NCBI GenBank assembly: GCA_016934955.1
Contig: JAFGRY010000052.1
Coordinates: 1-34,950 of the forward strand
Source of the DNA: a bacterium
GTDB lineage: Bacteria; Zhuqueibacterota; QNDG01; JAGLOF01
Direction: 5' to 3'
Length of the DNA: 34,950 nucleotides
The notes beneath the pieces are model-generated. The model did not search any database. It worked only from the letters and a program-made list of their open reading frames with translations, and had not been told where the DNA came from. Positions 27,103 through 34,950 of the stretch are shown here, one piece after another. Position 1 is the first letter of the stretch. Each line of letters starts with the position of its first letter. The position numbers and the translations under genes were made by a program.

Positions 27103-27678
27103 GTGGCTTCCTGGTCATACCTCTCGAAACTGTACCACATCAGGACGACCTGGATGATCGGCTGGATCATCGACGCTGAGCGGAGGAACATCCAGCAACT
27201 GCTGGCGGGATTGAAACCGGGACGGGTTCTGGACATCGGCAGCGGTACGGGGGCTACCCTGGACCTGCTGCCGGCCCGGGACCTGCTGGTTGCCGTAGAC
27301 CGCTCTCCGGTCATGCTGAAACGGATCCCCCGGGACGGATCCGTGCGTATTGCCGCGGCCGCGGCAAAGGCCCTGCCCTTCGCGGACCGCTCCTTCGATC
27401 TCGTCACTCTCATCGGCGTCAGCGAATACCTGAAGCGGCTCAACCCCATGCTGCGGGAAGCCGCCCGCATCCTGCATCCGGGGGGACATCTCCTGCTCAC
27501 CTCTTCGCCGCCGTCAATCTGGACGGTCCTCCGCCTCATCCTCGGCAACCGCCTCCACCCCCGCACCCGCGCCGAGATTATCCGCCACGCCGAGAAAAAG
27601 GAGTTCCGGTTGATGGACAGTGCGAAATCGCTCATGCAGGAGCAGTTTTTGTTTCAGTACACTCCGGGAGAACGTTGA
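27103..27678 (+). CDS. SAM-dependent class I methyltransferase
   Basis: The 191-aa product starts at GTG, 13 nt after the lipid kinase stop. Motif I VLDIGSGTG (42-50) binds S-adenosylmethionine and an acidic residue ends strand 2 (AVDRS). The FDLVTLIGVSEYLKRLNP and LHPGGHLLLTS segments are typical of Methyltransf_11-like enzymes. The aromatic N-terminal helix may touch a membrane or lipid. With the lipid kinase it could act on lipid or quinone-type substrates; this is inference from neighbourhood. Confidence 0.87.
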   Translation: MASWSYLSKLYHIRTTWMIGWIIDAERRNIQQLLAGLKPGRVLDIGSGTGATLDLLPARDLLVAVDRSPVMLKRIPRDGSVRIAAAAAKALPFADRSFDLVTLIGVSEYLKRLNPMLREAARILHPGGHLLLTSSPPSIWTVLRLILGNRLHPRTRAEIIRHAEKKEFRLMDSAKSLMQEQFLFQYTPGER

Positions 27679-27689
27679 ATATACGTTGG

Positions 27690-27905
27690 GGTTCAGAGCG
27701 CAAAGCAGGCAAAGGACGCAAAGAAAAGCGGTAACGCAGAGGGCGCAGAGAAGCGCAAAGCACGCAAGAGGATACTACCGAAAAAAACACTGTCTTACGT
27801 TCATACGTTCTTTCGTTCTCAAGCGCTGTCTTCCTGCGTTCTCTGCGCTTCTCTGCGGCCTCTGCGTTTCCTTTTCCCGCGGTTTCTGCCTGCTCCGCGC
27901 CCTAC
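27690..27905. repeat. Large inverted pair of CTTTGCG-type (family A) repeats
   Basis: The left arm (27695-27780) is the reverse form and the right arm (27830-27905) the forward form of one ~75-nt repeat. The exact core CGCAGAGAAGCGCA (27744-27757) faces TGCGCTTCTCTGCG (27844-27857). A short centre (..GTTCATACGTTCTTTCG..) lies between. It sits in the 524-nt gene-free gap between the convergent methyltransferase and EEP genes. Confidence 0.7.
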
Positions 27906-28039
27906 ATAAAACCCGTTGGCACTGCATATAAAAATAAGCGGACACCACCAGCATCCGCTTTCAATCATTCTTCCAGCCTCCCGCCACAAGCACGCGGCCA
28001 TGACAAAAGGGGGGCCAGGCCGGAACTTCATCCTTTATC

Positions 28040-28200
28040 ATCTTTCGTGCTTTTCGTAGGAGATTCAGGGGCAGGGCGGCCGGGACTTTATCCTTTTTCC
28101 TTTATCCTTCTTATTCTTTCGAGCCTTTCGCGCCCTCCGTTGGAAATTTCCGGGGGGAGGGGCTGCGGGGTCCGGTCTCCCGCCTCCGGCTTCCGGCCTC
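28040..28200 (+). repeat. Family B dispersed repeat, forward copy
   Basis: Contains TTTCGTGCTTTTCGTAGGAG, then CCTTTCGCGCCCTCCGTTGG, GGGGTCCGGTCTCC and CCGCCTCCGGCTTCCGGCC. It aligns with the forward copy at 24440-24545 and, inverted, with 24340-24420. It directly abuts the 3' end of the EEP gene. Confidence 0.6.
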
Positions 28201-28202
28201 CG

Positions 28203-29102
28203 TCAGAATTCCACCCCCGCCAGCACCGCGTGATGATCGGACACGAACTTCCCGTCCCAGCGGTCGGAAATGACCCCGTAGCGATCGACACCCGTGACGT
28301 TCCGGACAAAAATGAAGTCGATCTGGTGCCCCGGCCGGATCTCCGGATCGAAGCCGTTGAACGTGTACGTCGATCCGTACCGCGGCGTGCCGCAGAGCGT
28401 GGACGCCTCCGCTAGTCCGTTCTCCGGCTGCGCAAGGACGACATACCCGCTGTCGCTGCGCAGGCTGTTGAAGTCGCCGCAGAGAATCACCGGCTGCTCC
28501 CCGGTTTTCCCGTTGATGAATTTCAGCAGCAGTTTCGCGCTCTCGATCCGCGCTGTTTCGCCGACGTGATCGAAATGGGTGTTGAGAAAATAGAACGATC
28601 CGCCGCTGGAGCGATCCTGGAACTGGGCCCAGGTGACGATGCGGGTGCAGGCCGCGTCCCATCCCATGCTGCCCGGCAGATCCGGCGTCTGCGATAGCCA
28701 GAAATGTCCCCTGTCCAGCACTCTGAACCGGTCCCTTTTATAGAAAATCGGCGCATACTCTCCCGCCTCTCTGCCGTCGTCCCTGCCCGCCCCCAGCCAG
28801 GCGTACTCCGGAAGCCTGCCCGCCAGATCGGTCAGCTGATGGTGCAGCACCTCCTGCAGTCCGGCGATATCGGCCTCGTGAAAACGGATAGTGGCGGCAA
28901 CCCGCTCTTTCCGCTGCGGCCAGGCGTTCTCGCCGTCGCCGGGATTATCGTAGCGGACGTTAAAGGACATGACCGAAATCCGGGAACCGCCGGGGTGTCC
29001 CGGGATGCAGGAGAGGAATACAATGCCTGCGGCGAGAACCGCCAGGAAGGCGAGAGCCTCACTCCGGAAGGAAAACATGACTTTATGCCGACCTGACTTC
29101 AT
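28203..29102 (-). CDS. Endonuclease/exonuclease/phosphatase-family lipoprotein
   Basis: A 299-aa EEP-fold protein with N48 (SFNVRYDN), E84 (GLQEVLH), H176/D178 (NTHFDHVG), D210/N212 (CGDFNSL) and D289-H290 (SDHHAV), so the metal-dependent phosphodiesterase/phosphatase site is complete. A lipobox-like IVFLSC (C32) follows a hydrophobic stretch, so it is probably anchored outside the cytoplasm. The start at 29102 has GAGGAG 8 nt upstream, though it overlaps the previous gene by 20 nt; a second ATG at 29078 lacks a good SD. Exported relatives act on nucleic acid, phospholipid or sugar phosphates; the substrate is unknown. It is the last gene of the operon. Confidence 0.87.
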   Translation of the reverse strand: MKSGRHKVMFSFRSEALAFLAVLAAGIVFLSCIPGHPGGSRISVMSFNVRYDNPGDGENAWPQRKERVAATIRFHEADIAGLQEVLHHQLTDLAGRLPEYAWLGAGRDDGREAGEYAPIFYKRDRFRVLDRGHFWLSQTPDLPGSMGWDAACTRIVTWAQFQDRSSGGSFYFLNTHFDHVGETARIESAKLLLKFINGKTGEQPVILCGDFNSLRSDSGYVVLAQPENGLAEASTLCGTPRYGSTYTFNGFDPEIRPGHQIDFIFVRNVTGVDRYGVISDRWDGKFVSDHHAVLAGVEF

Positions 29103-29934
29103 CGAGATATCTCCTCATTTCCAGCACCATCTCTCTGCTGTGGGTTCCGGTATTCGTTTCCATATCGAGGTACGTGCCGAAGGGAAGCAGCCGGGTCATT
29201 CGTTCCATCAATTCCGGCTCATGCAGTTTGTCCCGGGAAGCGCCCACGATCAGCACGGGTGTAGTGATATGAGGCAGTTTATCCCACACCGTATAATCCC
29301 AGAGGGCCACTGCCGCGCTCTTCAGTTTCCAGGGATCCGCCCCGTCCAGGGTCCGGCAGTATTTGTCATACTGGGCCCTGTCCGCATCCACTTCCATTCT
29401 GAATGTACGGAGATACCATTTTATGACAGGCCTGAGCACGAACCAGAACGGCGGGTAGAACAGTTTGATAACGATACGCAGTACCGGGGGAATCCTGAAT
29501 TCAGCATTGGGTCCCACCAGCACATGACAGACCGGCTGGTGCTCGAGATCCGCGGCAAAATCGAGAACGGCGGTGGCGCCCAGGGAACTGCCGAGAATCA
29601 GATACTCCTGATCCGGCGGCACCAGCTGCTGTATCAGGGCGACGACATCCCCTCCCACTTCTTCCACACTGTAGCCGACCTTGCCCCGGATCTGCGACGT
29701 CCCCTTTTCCCGTGTCTCGATGTAATGGACGACAAACTCTCTGGACAGCTCCAGCAGCACATGTTTCCACCCGTCAATGAGCGAGATCCAGCCGGCCACG
29801 AAAACAATGACGGGATTATCGGTCTTTTTTGGAGGAGTGAAGGTGAGCACCCGCAGCGAGACGCTGTCGGACGCTTCCATCATCTCATCCCGGACTGTCG
29901 CTCCGGGAGCGCAGAACGTTTCAAGAAAGCTCAC
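29083..29934 (-). CDS. Alpha/beta hydrolase, cytoplasmic
   Basis: A 283-aa alpha/beta-hydrolase with an oxyanion strand VIVFVAGWISLIDGW (about 43-57), the nucleophile elbow LILGSSLGATA (S117), and VLIVGASRDKLHEPE and THSREM offering the Asp and His. No signal peptide is present. It starts with GTG overlapping the kinase stop by 4 nt (GTGA), with GAGGAG upstream, so it is translationally coupled to the sugar kinase. The substrate is unknown. Confidence 0.85.
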   Translation of the reverse strand: MSFLETFCAPGATVRDEMMEASDSVSLRVLTFTPPKKTDNPVIVFVAGWISLIDGWKHVLLELSREFVVHYIETREKGTSQIRGKVGYSVEEVGGDVVALIQQLVPPDQEYLILGSSLGATAVLDFAADLEHQPVCHVLVGPNAEFRIPPVLRIVIKLFYPPFWFVLRPVIKWYLRTFRMEVDADRAQYDKYCRTLDGADPWKLKSAAVALWDYTVWDKLPHITTPVLIVGASRDKLHEPELMERMTRLLPFGTYLDMETNTGTHSREMVLEMRRYLDEVRSA

Positions 29935-31523
29935 TGTTTTGACTCCTCAAGGATGGTGTGCATACGCCTGAACCAGGATTTATTCTGGCGGTAGAGCCGT
30001 TTGAACGCGTCAAACAGCCTGTCATAGAGCCGGCGGGTATCGGGATTGGGTGTGAAGACCCGGTCCACGGTCAGATAGCCGCCGATATCCTCATATGAAG
30101 GAATGTGCCCCAGCGCCATACTTGCCAGCAGGGCCATGCCCTTTGCCCCGGCCTGCTGGGGATCGCTCACCCGGTGGATCACCCTGTCGGTGACATCGGC
30201 AGTGATCTGACACCATATATCGCTTTTGGCGCCGCCGCCGATCATGTGCAGTTTCTCCACCGGATCGTACAGCTTTTCCAGGGTCAGCAGCGCCCACTTC
30301 AGATTCATGGCCACTCCTTCAAAAAGGGCGCGGACGATATGTTCCCGGGAATGGTTAAGTCCCACGTTGTAGAGGCCGGCACGGACAAATTCATCATCCA
30401 GGGGGCAGCGTTCACCGTACATCCAGGGCGTAAAGATCAGCCCCTCCGCTCCCGGGCCCACCCGTTCGGCCAGTTCGTCCAGTACCTGATAAATCTCGCT
30501 CGCGCGGTACTCCTTCAGCAGCTGTCCCTTGTGGTAGAGCACGTGGTCCTTCAGCCATTCAAGGCAGATGCCCACGGTCTCCTGGTGCGCCATGGCAAGA
30601 TAGGTTCTGTCGGGATTGCTGCTCCCCACGCAGCCGGTGTAGTGGGGTATGTCGATTTTCCGTTTGGTCACATGGCCGGCGACCCAGCCGCTGGTGCCGA
30701 TGCAGAGGTGCATTTCCCCGTCTTTGAGCGCTCCTGACCCCAGGGCCGTGGCCGCCAGGTCACCGCACCCGTTGATCACCATCGTTCGCTGCGTCAGCCC
30801 GGTGGCTTTCGCCGCCTCGGCGGTAAGGGTGCCGACGATCTCCGATCCCGGCTTGACCTCGGGCAGCCGGTCAGGCGTAACGCCGCCCAGCCTGCAGAGC
30901 CCGGGATGCCACTGGTTGCGGTTGTTCCGGGAGTCCATCATCCACCAGATATAGGCGAGGTCGGCGGAAGTGACCCTGCGCCCGGTGAGTTTCATGATAA
31001 TATAATCCTTGGCGTCGAGAAAGGTGTCGGTGCTGTTGAAAACGTCCGGTTCATACGCCCGCAGCCAGAGCAGCTTGGCGATCTGATCCTTTCCCGTCTG
31101 CCCGGGGCAGCCGCCGGTGATGGTTAAGAACCGGATGAGCTTGAATATATTGTAGCCCATCAGGCGGGGCGGCGTCCAGAGCTCCTTCTGAATAATCTCC
31201 GCGCCGCGTCCGTCCAGCCAGCTGATCAGGGGACGGAGAGGTGTACCCTTTTTATCGACCGGAATGATGCACTGGGTCTGACTGCTGAACACAAGCCCCT
31301 CGACCTGGGCGGGCCTGATCTTGCATTTTTTCAGAACCGCTCTGGTGGTCGCACAGACCGCCTCCCAGAGATCATCGGGATTCTGTTCCGCCCACCCGGG
31401 TTTGGGATGGTGCATGGGATAATCTATTTTTACTTCTCCGAGGATCTCACCGTACAGCGTTGTCGCGATCGCCTTGTCTCCGCTCGATCCCATGTCATGG
31501 GCAATGATGAATTGTTCAGCCAT
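29931..31523 (-). CDS. FGGY-family carbohydrate kinase
   Basis: The 530-aa product fits FGGY kinases. The N-terminal phosphate-1 motif is AHDMGSSGDKA (D10). SWLDGRGAEI (D104) follows, and the probable catalytic base is D255 in INGCGDLAATALGSGA. The C-terminal ATP site has IGGGAKSDIWCQITADV. The order is like xylulokinase, but the sugar (xylulose, ribulose, glycerol, L-fuculose) cannot be decided. AAAGGGG lies before the ATG. It is coupled to the alpha/beta hydrolase and is third-to-last of the six-gene operon. Confidence 0.88.
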   Translation of the reverse strand: MAEQFIIAHDMGSSGDKAIATTLYGEILGEVKIDYPMHHPKPGWAEQNPDDLWEAVCATTRAVLKKCKIRPAQVEGLVFSSQTQCIIPVDKKGTPLRPLISWLDGRGAEIIQKELWTPPRLMGYNIFKLIRFLTITGGCPGQTGKDQIAKLLWLRAYEPDVFNSTDTFLDAKDYIIMKLTGRRVTSADLAYIWWMMDSRNNRNQWHPGLCRLGGVTPDRLPEVKPGSEIVGTLTAEAAKATGLTQRTMVINGCGDLAATALGSGALKDGEMHLCIGTSGWVAGHVTKRKIDIPHYTGCVGSSNPDRTYLAMAHQETVGICLEWLKDHVLYHKGQLLKEYRASEIYQVLDELAERVGPGAEGLIFTPWMYGERCPLDDEFVRAGLYNVGLNHSREHIVRALFEGVAMNLKWALLTLEKLYDPVEKLHMIGGGAKSDIWCQITADVTDRVIHRVSDPQQAGAKGMALLASMALGHIPSYEDIGGYLTVDRVFTPNPDTRRLYDRLFDAFKRLYRQNKSWFRRMHTILEESKQ

Positions 31524-31556
31524 GAAGTCCCCTTTCTGCGTTCGATGGGTGTCAGG

Positions 31557-32699
31557 TCAGCGCCCGTCCGCGGACGCGTGCAGTTTGTCGGCAAACCATT
31601 CCCAGATTTTTTGGTGAAATGCGAAACTCGGGCTGTTCTCTTCGAGCATGGTCCGGATGGTGAACGGTTCCTGATCCGGATCGATGCGGACCTTCTTTTC
31701 ATGGTCATAAATGATGGAAAACTCGGGATGGAACTGCAGTCCCAGCACGTTGGGAAAGCGCTCATGCTCGATCGCTTCGGCCACCCTGCCGTCCATCGAG
31801 GTCGCGATGACCCTGATGTATCTGCCCGGCCGGGAGACAGCCTGATGATGTGAACTGACGACATAGGGATGATCGGCTTCCGTAAAGCCCAGCTCCCTGA
31901 CGAATTTTCCGGCGGCGGACAGCCTGATCCGGTGCAGGTTGTAACTGAGAAGACCATCCCGCGGTTTCAGATTCGGCCAGGGATTGTTGTGCCACTGTTC
32001 CGGCCCCAGCGCGATCACATCTTCCACCGTGGTGAGGCCGTACACCTCGGACCAGATATCCTGCACCAGTGTACCGCCGGTGCCGGCATTGATGCTCTGC
32101 TCCCCGAGACAGAGGCCGAGCACCGGAAAATCGGGCCTGTCCCGCAGCAGCGGCCGGAAATCCGGATCCTGATGGCCGCCCAGCAGATGAAAGATGAAAG
32201 AGAGTTCGAAATAGTGACGCATCGGTGTGCGCAGCGCTGAAAGCAGACTGGTTTTTCTGCCGTAAAGTTCCGGCGGCATGTCGGCGCCGCCGAAAAAAAT
32301 GACGGCGTCGGATTTGCTGAATATGTTCCGGTATTCGTCCGTGCAGGGATTTTCTCCGTAGAGATTTTCCGGATTCAGCGCGCCCCTGACCGCATGAAAG
32401 ACAAACCGGTCCTCCAGGCCTTCATTTCGGATAAAATTCATGGCGCCGGCATAATCGCTGACCTCTTCTTCATGGAACACCCCGGCGATGATGAGGTTCT
32501 CGACGGGAAGCAGCCCTTCCTCCTGCAGTCCCAGGACCGAACGGATGGAATACAGCGTCGGGTAGCAGATGGTCAGCACCGCGGTGCCCTGACCGGGAGA
32601 ATCCGTGTCGAAAAACCGATCCTGGGAAAAGAGGGAAACAGACGTGAGGATCATGATCACCATACTGACGGGGACCAGAATACGCTTTCGTAATGGCAT
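31557..32699 (-). CDS. Exported class-I glutamine amidotransferase-like hydrolase (peptidase C26-like)
   Basis: A 380-aa protein with a signal peptide (RILVPVSMVIMILTSVSLFS) and a class-I GATase domain carrying the whole triad: C197 in LGLCLGEQS, H324 and E326 in LQFHPEF. VSSHHQAV (291-298) resembles gamma-glutamyl-GABA hydrolase and other C26 enzymes. An exported location excludes a role as an amidotransferase subunit and suggests hydrolysis of gamma-glutamyl compounds or a similar amide in the periplasm; this is inferred. AAGGAG lies 7 nt before the ATG. It lies in the operon between an ornithine-cyclodeaminase-like gene and a sugar kinase. Confidence 0.82.
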   Translation of the reverse strand: MPLRKRILVPVSMVIMILTSVSLFSQDRFFDTDSPGQGTAVLTICYPTLYSIRSVLGLQEEGLLPVENLIIAGVFHEEEVSDYAGAMNFIRNEGLEDRFVFHAVRGALNPENLYGENPCTDEYRNIFSKSDAVIFFGGADMPPELYGRKTSLLSALRTPMRHYFELSFIFHLLGGHQDPDFRPLLRDRPDFPVLGLCLGEQSINAGTGGTLVQDIWSEVYGLTTVEDVIALGPEQWHNNPWPNLKPRDGLLSYNLHRIRLSAAGKFVRELGFTEADHPYVVSSHHQAVSRPGRYIRVIATSMDGRVAEAIEHERFPNVLGLQFHPEFSIIYDHEKKVRIDPDQEPFTIRTMLEENSPSFAFHQKIWEWFADKLHASADGR

Positions 32700-32728
32700 A
32701 ATTTGCTCCTTGTTGCGACAAAGAATGA

Positions 32729-33679
32729 TTATGTATCGATTCTGCTGAACACTGCTTTGGCGATCTGTATATCCTGAACGGCAACACCGGTCAGATCGGC
32801 AACCGTGATCTCATCGGCATGTCCCCGTCTCTCCCCGGGATGGCCGGCGAGATATCCCAGCTCCCGTACCCTGGAGGCATCAAGGACGCCCTCCTTCACG
32901 GCTCTGTACACCTCTCCCCGGTATCGCGCCTGCTCCATACTGTCAACCGCGATCCTGTCCGCTTCGGCAAGCAGCGCGGGGGCGAGCTCGTTCTTCCGGG
33001 GTGTATCGGAGCCCACGGCGGTGATGTGAGTTCCGGGCTTGATGTCCCCCTGTCGGAACAGCGGCACGGTCGCCGGCGTAGCCGTGACGATGAGATTGCA
33101 GGCTGCGGCCATTTCGGCCGGCGCCTCAACAGCGGCCACCCGGTATCCTTTTTGTGTCATCTCCCGCTGAAAACGGCCGCTGTTTTCCCGATGATGGTCA
33201 TAAATCAGCACGTCGCGGCAGTCGGTCACCTGTTTTAACTGTTCCAGCTGCAGCCGGCCCTGGGTTCCGGCGCCGCAGATGCCGATCCTGCGGACCGCCC
33301 GGGGCGCGAAGTAGCGGCCGGCCAGGGCACCGGCGGCGGCTGTGCGAATATCGGTAAGCAATCCCTCATCCAGAAACACCGCCTTCACTGCACCGGTAGC
33401 GCGATCAAAAAGCAGCACAATACCGTTTCCCGTGGGCAGCCCTCTCCCGGTATTGCCGGGAAATCCGGACGCGATCTTGACCGCGTAGACATCGTCGCCC
33501 GTAATGCAGCCGTATTTGATATGGACTTCACCAGGCGGATCATCGAACAGCATCTCGGCCACCGGCGGCACCAGCACCTGTCCGGCTGAGTAGGCCCTGA
33601 ACCCTTCTTCCATGGCGCCGATCACATCGACGTCCTGCAGCAGGGCCGCTATCTCATGTTTTTCGATAATCCGTGTCAT
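32729..33679 (-). CDS. Ornithine cyclodeaminase / mu-crystallin family enzyme
   Basis: I take the ATG at 33679, preceded by AAGGA at the right distance; the frame continues upstream only to a TTG that overlaps the previous gene. The 316-aa product has the family features: HIKYG and VKIASGFPGN, the LTDIRTAAAGALA helix, and the NAD(P) loop GICGAGTQGR (133-142). Members include ornithine and lysine cyclodeaminase, ketimine reductases, iminosuccinate reductase (BhcD) and the ectoine-pathway EutC. It is 13 nt behind a threonine-dehydratase-like gene, a pairing known from bhcB/bhcD and eutB/eutC. Confidence 0.88.
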   Translation of the reverse strand: MTRIIEKHEIAALLQDVDVIGAMEEGFRAYSAGQVLVPPVAEMLFDDPPGEVHIKYGCITGDDVYAVKIASGFPGNTGRGLPTGNGIVLLFDRATGAVKAVFLDEGLLTDIRTAAAGALAGRYFAPRAVRRIGICGAGTQGRLQLEQLKQVTDCRDVLIYDHHRENSGRFQREMTQKGYRVAAVEAPAEMAAACNLIVTATPATVPLFRQGDIKPGTHITAVGSDTPRKNELAPALLAEADRIAVDSMEQARYRGEVYRAVKEGVLDASRVRELGYLAGHPGERRGHADEITVADLTGVAVQDIQIAKAVFSRIDT

Positions 33680-33692
33680 GTCATAATGTCCT

Positions 33693-34676
33693 TCAGGCAA
33701 GCAGCTCCTTCAGTGCCGCCGGAGAGAGCCTCGCTCCGCTCAGCACCAGCGCCACTCTCTTGCCGCGATAAGCGGCGGCGGTCTTGCGAAACGCCGCCAG
33801 CGGCAAAGCGGCCGCCCCCTCGACAAGCATAACATGCTGTTCGACAATATCGAGGATCGCCCTGCCGATCTCGGCTTCCGAAACGAGGATAAACTCGTGC
33901 ACGAGAGCCCGGCAGATGTCGAACGTCACCGCCGCTTCCTCGATACCGCCCGCGGTTCCATCCGCAAGTGTGGGAAGTGATTCCATTTCAAGGATACGGC
34001 CCGCTTCCACCGATGCGGCCATCACCGCGGAATGCGCGGGCTGGCAGCCGATAATCCGAATACGGGGATTGCGGGCGTGACACCAGGCAGCGATGCCGGA
34101 AATCAGCCCGCCCCCTCCCACCGGCACGAAGACCGCATCCAGATCGCGCACCTGTTCGGTCAGTTCCGCGGCGACGGTTCCCTGCCCGGCGATAATGTCA
34201 GGATCGTTATACGGGGAAATAAAGCTCCGCCCCTGCGCTTCAGCATACACCCTGGCGGCCGTTTCCGCTTTCACGCAGTCGTCACCGGTTCTGACCAGGT
34301 GTATATTATACATCCCCAGCAGCCGTTCCTTTGCCGGCGACACGGTTTCCGGGACGAATACCGTACAATCGATGTTCTGTCTGCGGCACATCTCGGCACA
34401 GGCCGCGCCATGATTTCCCGATGATGCGGTAACCACGCCTCTGGACCGCTCCTCCGGGTTCAGTCGCAGCAGCTTGTGCGCCGCTCCCCTGGCCTTGAAC
34501 GATCCGGTCACCTGCATATTCTCCATTTTGAGAAATACGCTGCATTCGTTTTCTCTGCTCAGTAAAAACGAATGATCGCATGGTGTCTGTCTGATGTAGG
34601 GGGTGATTGCTGCCCGTGCGCTGCTGATCTTTTGCGGAAGGAGGTCGGTAATGAATGTATGAGTAGCATCCATCAT
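33693..34676 (-). CDS. PLP-dependent threonine dehydratase-like enzyme
   Basis: The start is placed at the ATG at 34676 (an ATG follows at 34673); the upstream extension begins only with TTG. A clear SD is missing. The 327-aa product is a fold-type II PLP enzyme with K61 in GSFKARGAA, SSGNHGAA (85-92), the phosphate-binding GGGGLISG (187-194) and LVEGAAALPLAAF. It has no C-terminal regulatory (ACT) domain, so it is like catabolic serine/threonine dehydratase, EutB or BhcB. It removes water and ammonia from a hydroxy-amino acid; which one is open. It is the first gene of the operon. Confidence 0.88.
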   Translation of the reverse strand: MMDATHTFITDLLPQKISSARAAITPYIRQTPCDHSFLLSRENECSVFLKMENMQVTGSFKARGAAHKLLRLNPEERSRGVVTASSGNHGAACAEMCRRQNIDCTVFVPETVSPAKERLLGMYNIHLVRTGDDCVKAETAARVYAEAQGRSFISPYNDPDIIAGQGTVAAELTEQVRDLDAVFVPVGGGGLISGIAAWCHARNPRIRIIGCQPAHSAVMAASVEAGRILEMESLPTLADGTAGGIEEAAVTFDICRALVHEFILVSEAEIGRAILDIVEQHVMLVEGAAALPLAAFRKTAAAYRGKRVALVLSGARLSPAALKELLA

Positions 34677-34863
34677 ACGGGCTGTCTTTAGTAATTGGAA
34701 TACCTGACAAAGGCAACGGCGCTGCCGTAGATCTCGCAATAAACCGTAAGATAGCTATTTACGCTCATTATGTCAATCAATTAAACCATGACCGTCACCG
34801 GCCGGGAAAGGCCGGAGAGGCTGTGCAGCCGATCGTTCTCCCGTTCTTTCAGGTATATCGTTT

Positions 34864-34950
<87 letters not shown>

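Noticed and set aside
26253..27635. 460-codon minus-strand frame opposite the lipid kinase and methyltransferase
   Set aside because: Spans two real genes antisense and shows no family features.
32729..34676. Ectoine degradation operon
   Set aside because: Only EutB/EutC-like families are present; no ectoine hydrolase, deacetylase or transporter is in the window.

Overview
The window looks like chromosomal DNA from an uncultured, Gram-negative-type bacterium. Evidence is the many Sec signal peptides and lipoboxes, an exported VIT/vWA protein, and an ECF sigma/zinc-finger anti-sigma pair. G+C is roughly 60% by eye. GQGPGEF-type 6-bladed beta-propeller proteins and abundant dispersed intergenic repeats would fit the FCB group or a nearby candidate phylum (KSB1/Calditrichota-like). 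No rRNA, tRNA or marker gene lets me fix the taxon, so this is inference.

Layout. 1-4.0 kb: a minus-strand pair, an exported esterase followed by an unusual fusion of a GHMP sugar kinase with a GalU-like nucleotidyltransferase. 4.3-5.8 kb: two back-to-back type II toxin-antitoxin modules (VapBC; Phd/PIN). 5.9-9.3 kb: an AT-richer minus-strand operon with two tiny secreted peptides sharing a twin C-x6-C pattern, two exported 6-bladed beta-propellers, a CPAC thioredoxin-like lipoprotein and possibly a small membrane protein. This is the best candidate for an undescribed system. 9.7-12.9 kb: a lipoprotein GH2 beta-galactosidase ending in a strong bidirectional terminator. 13.1-16.0 kb: a serine beta-lactamase-like hydrolase and a YgiQ-type radical SAM protein. 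16.2-20.6 kb: ECF sigma factor, anti-sigma factor, a cluster of hairpin repeats and an exported VIT/vWA protein. The sigma gene and the VIT/vWA gene share an upstream GGAATAA-N13-TTGTAT box, a likely ECF promoter. 20.7-24.3 kb: separate LeuC/LeuD-type subunits next to a fused large+small aconitase-superfamily hydro-lyase. 24.5-27.7 kb: HD hydrolase, and divergently purine nucleoside phosphorylase, a diacylglycerol-kinase-family lipid kinase and a SAM methyltransferase. 28.2-34.7 kb: a six-gene minus-strand operon (PLP dehydratase, ornithine-cyclodeaminase-family enzyme, exported class-I glutamine amidotransferase-like hydrolase, FGGY sugar kinase, alpha/beta hydrolase, EEP-family lipoprotein). 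The window ends inside a perfect 7-bp tandem repeat.

Themes. Sugar handling recurs: beta-galactosidase, kinase-nucleotidyltransferase fusion, FGGY kinase and esterase. Gene-free gaps are rich in repeats. One family is built from CTTTGCG-like units and another contains TTCGT..CGTTGG..GGGTCCGGTCTCC text; both occur singly and as head-to-head inverted pairs.
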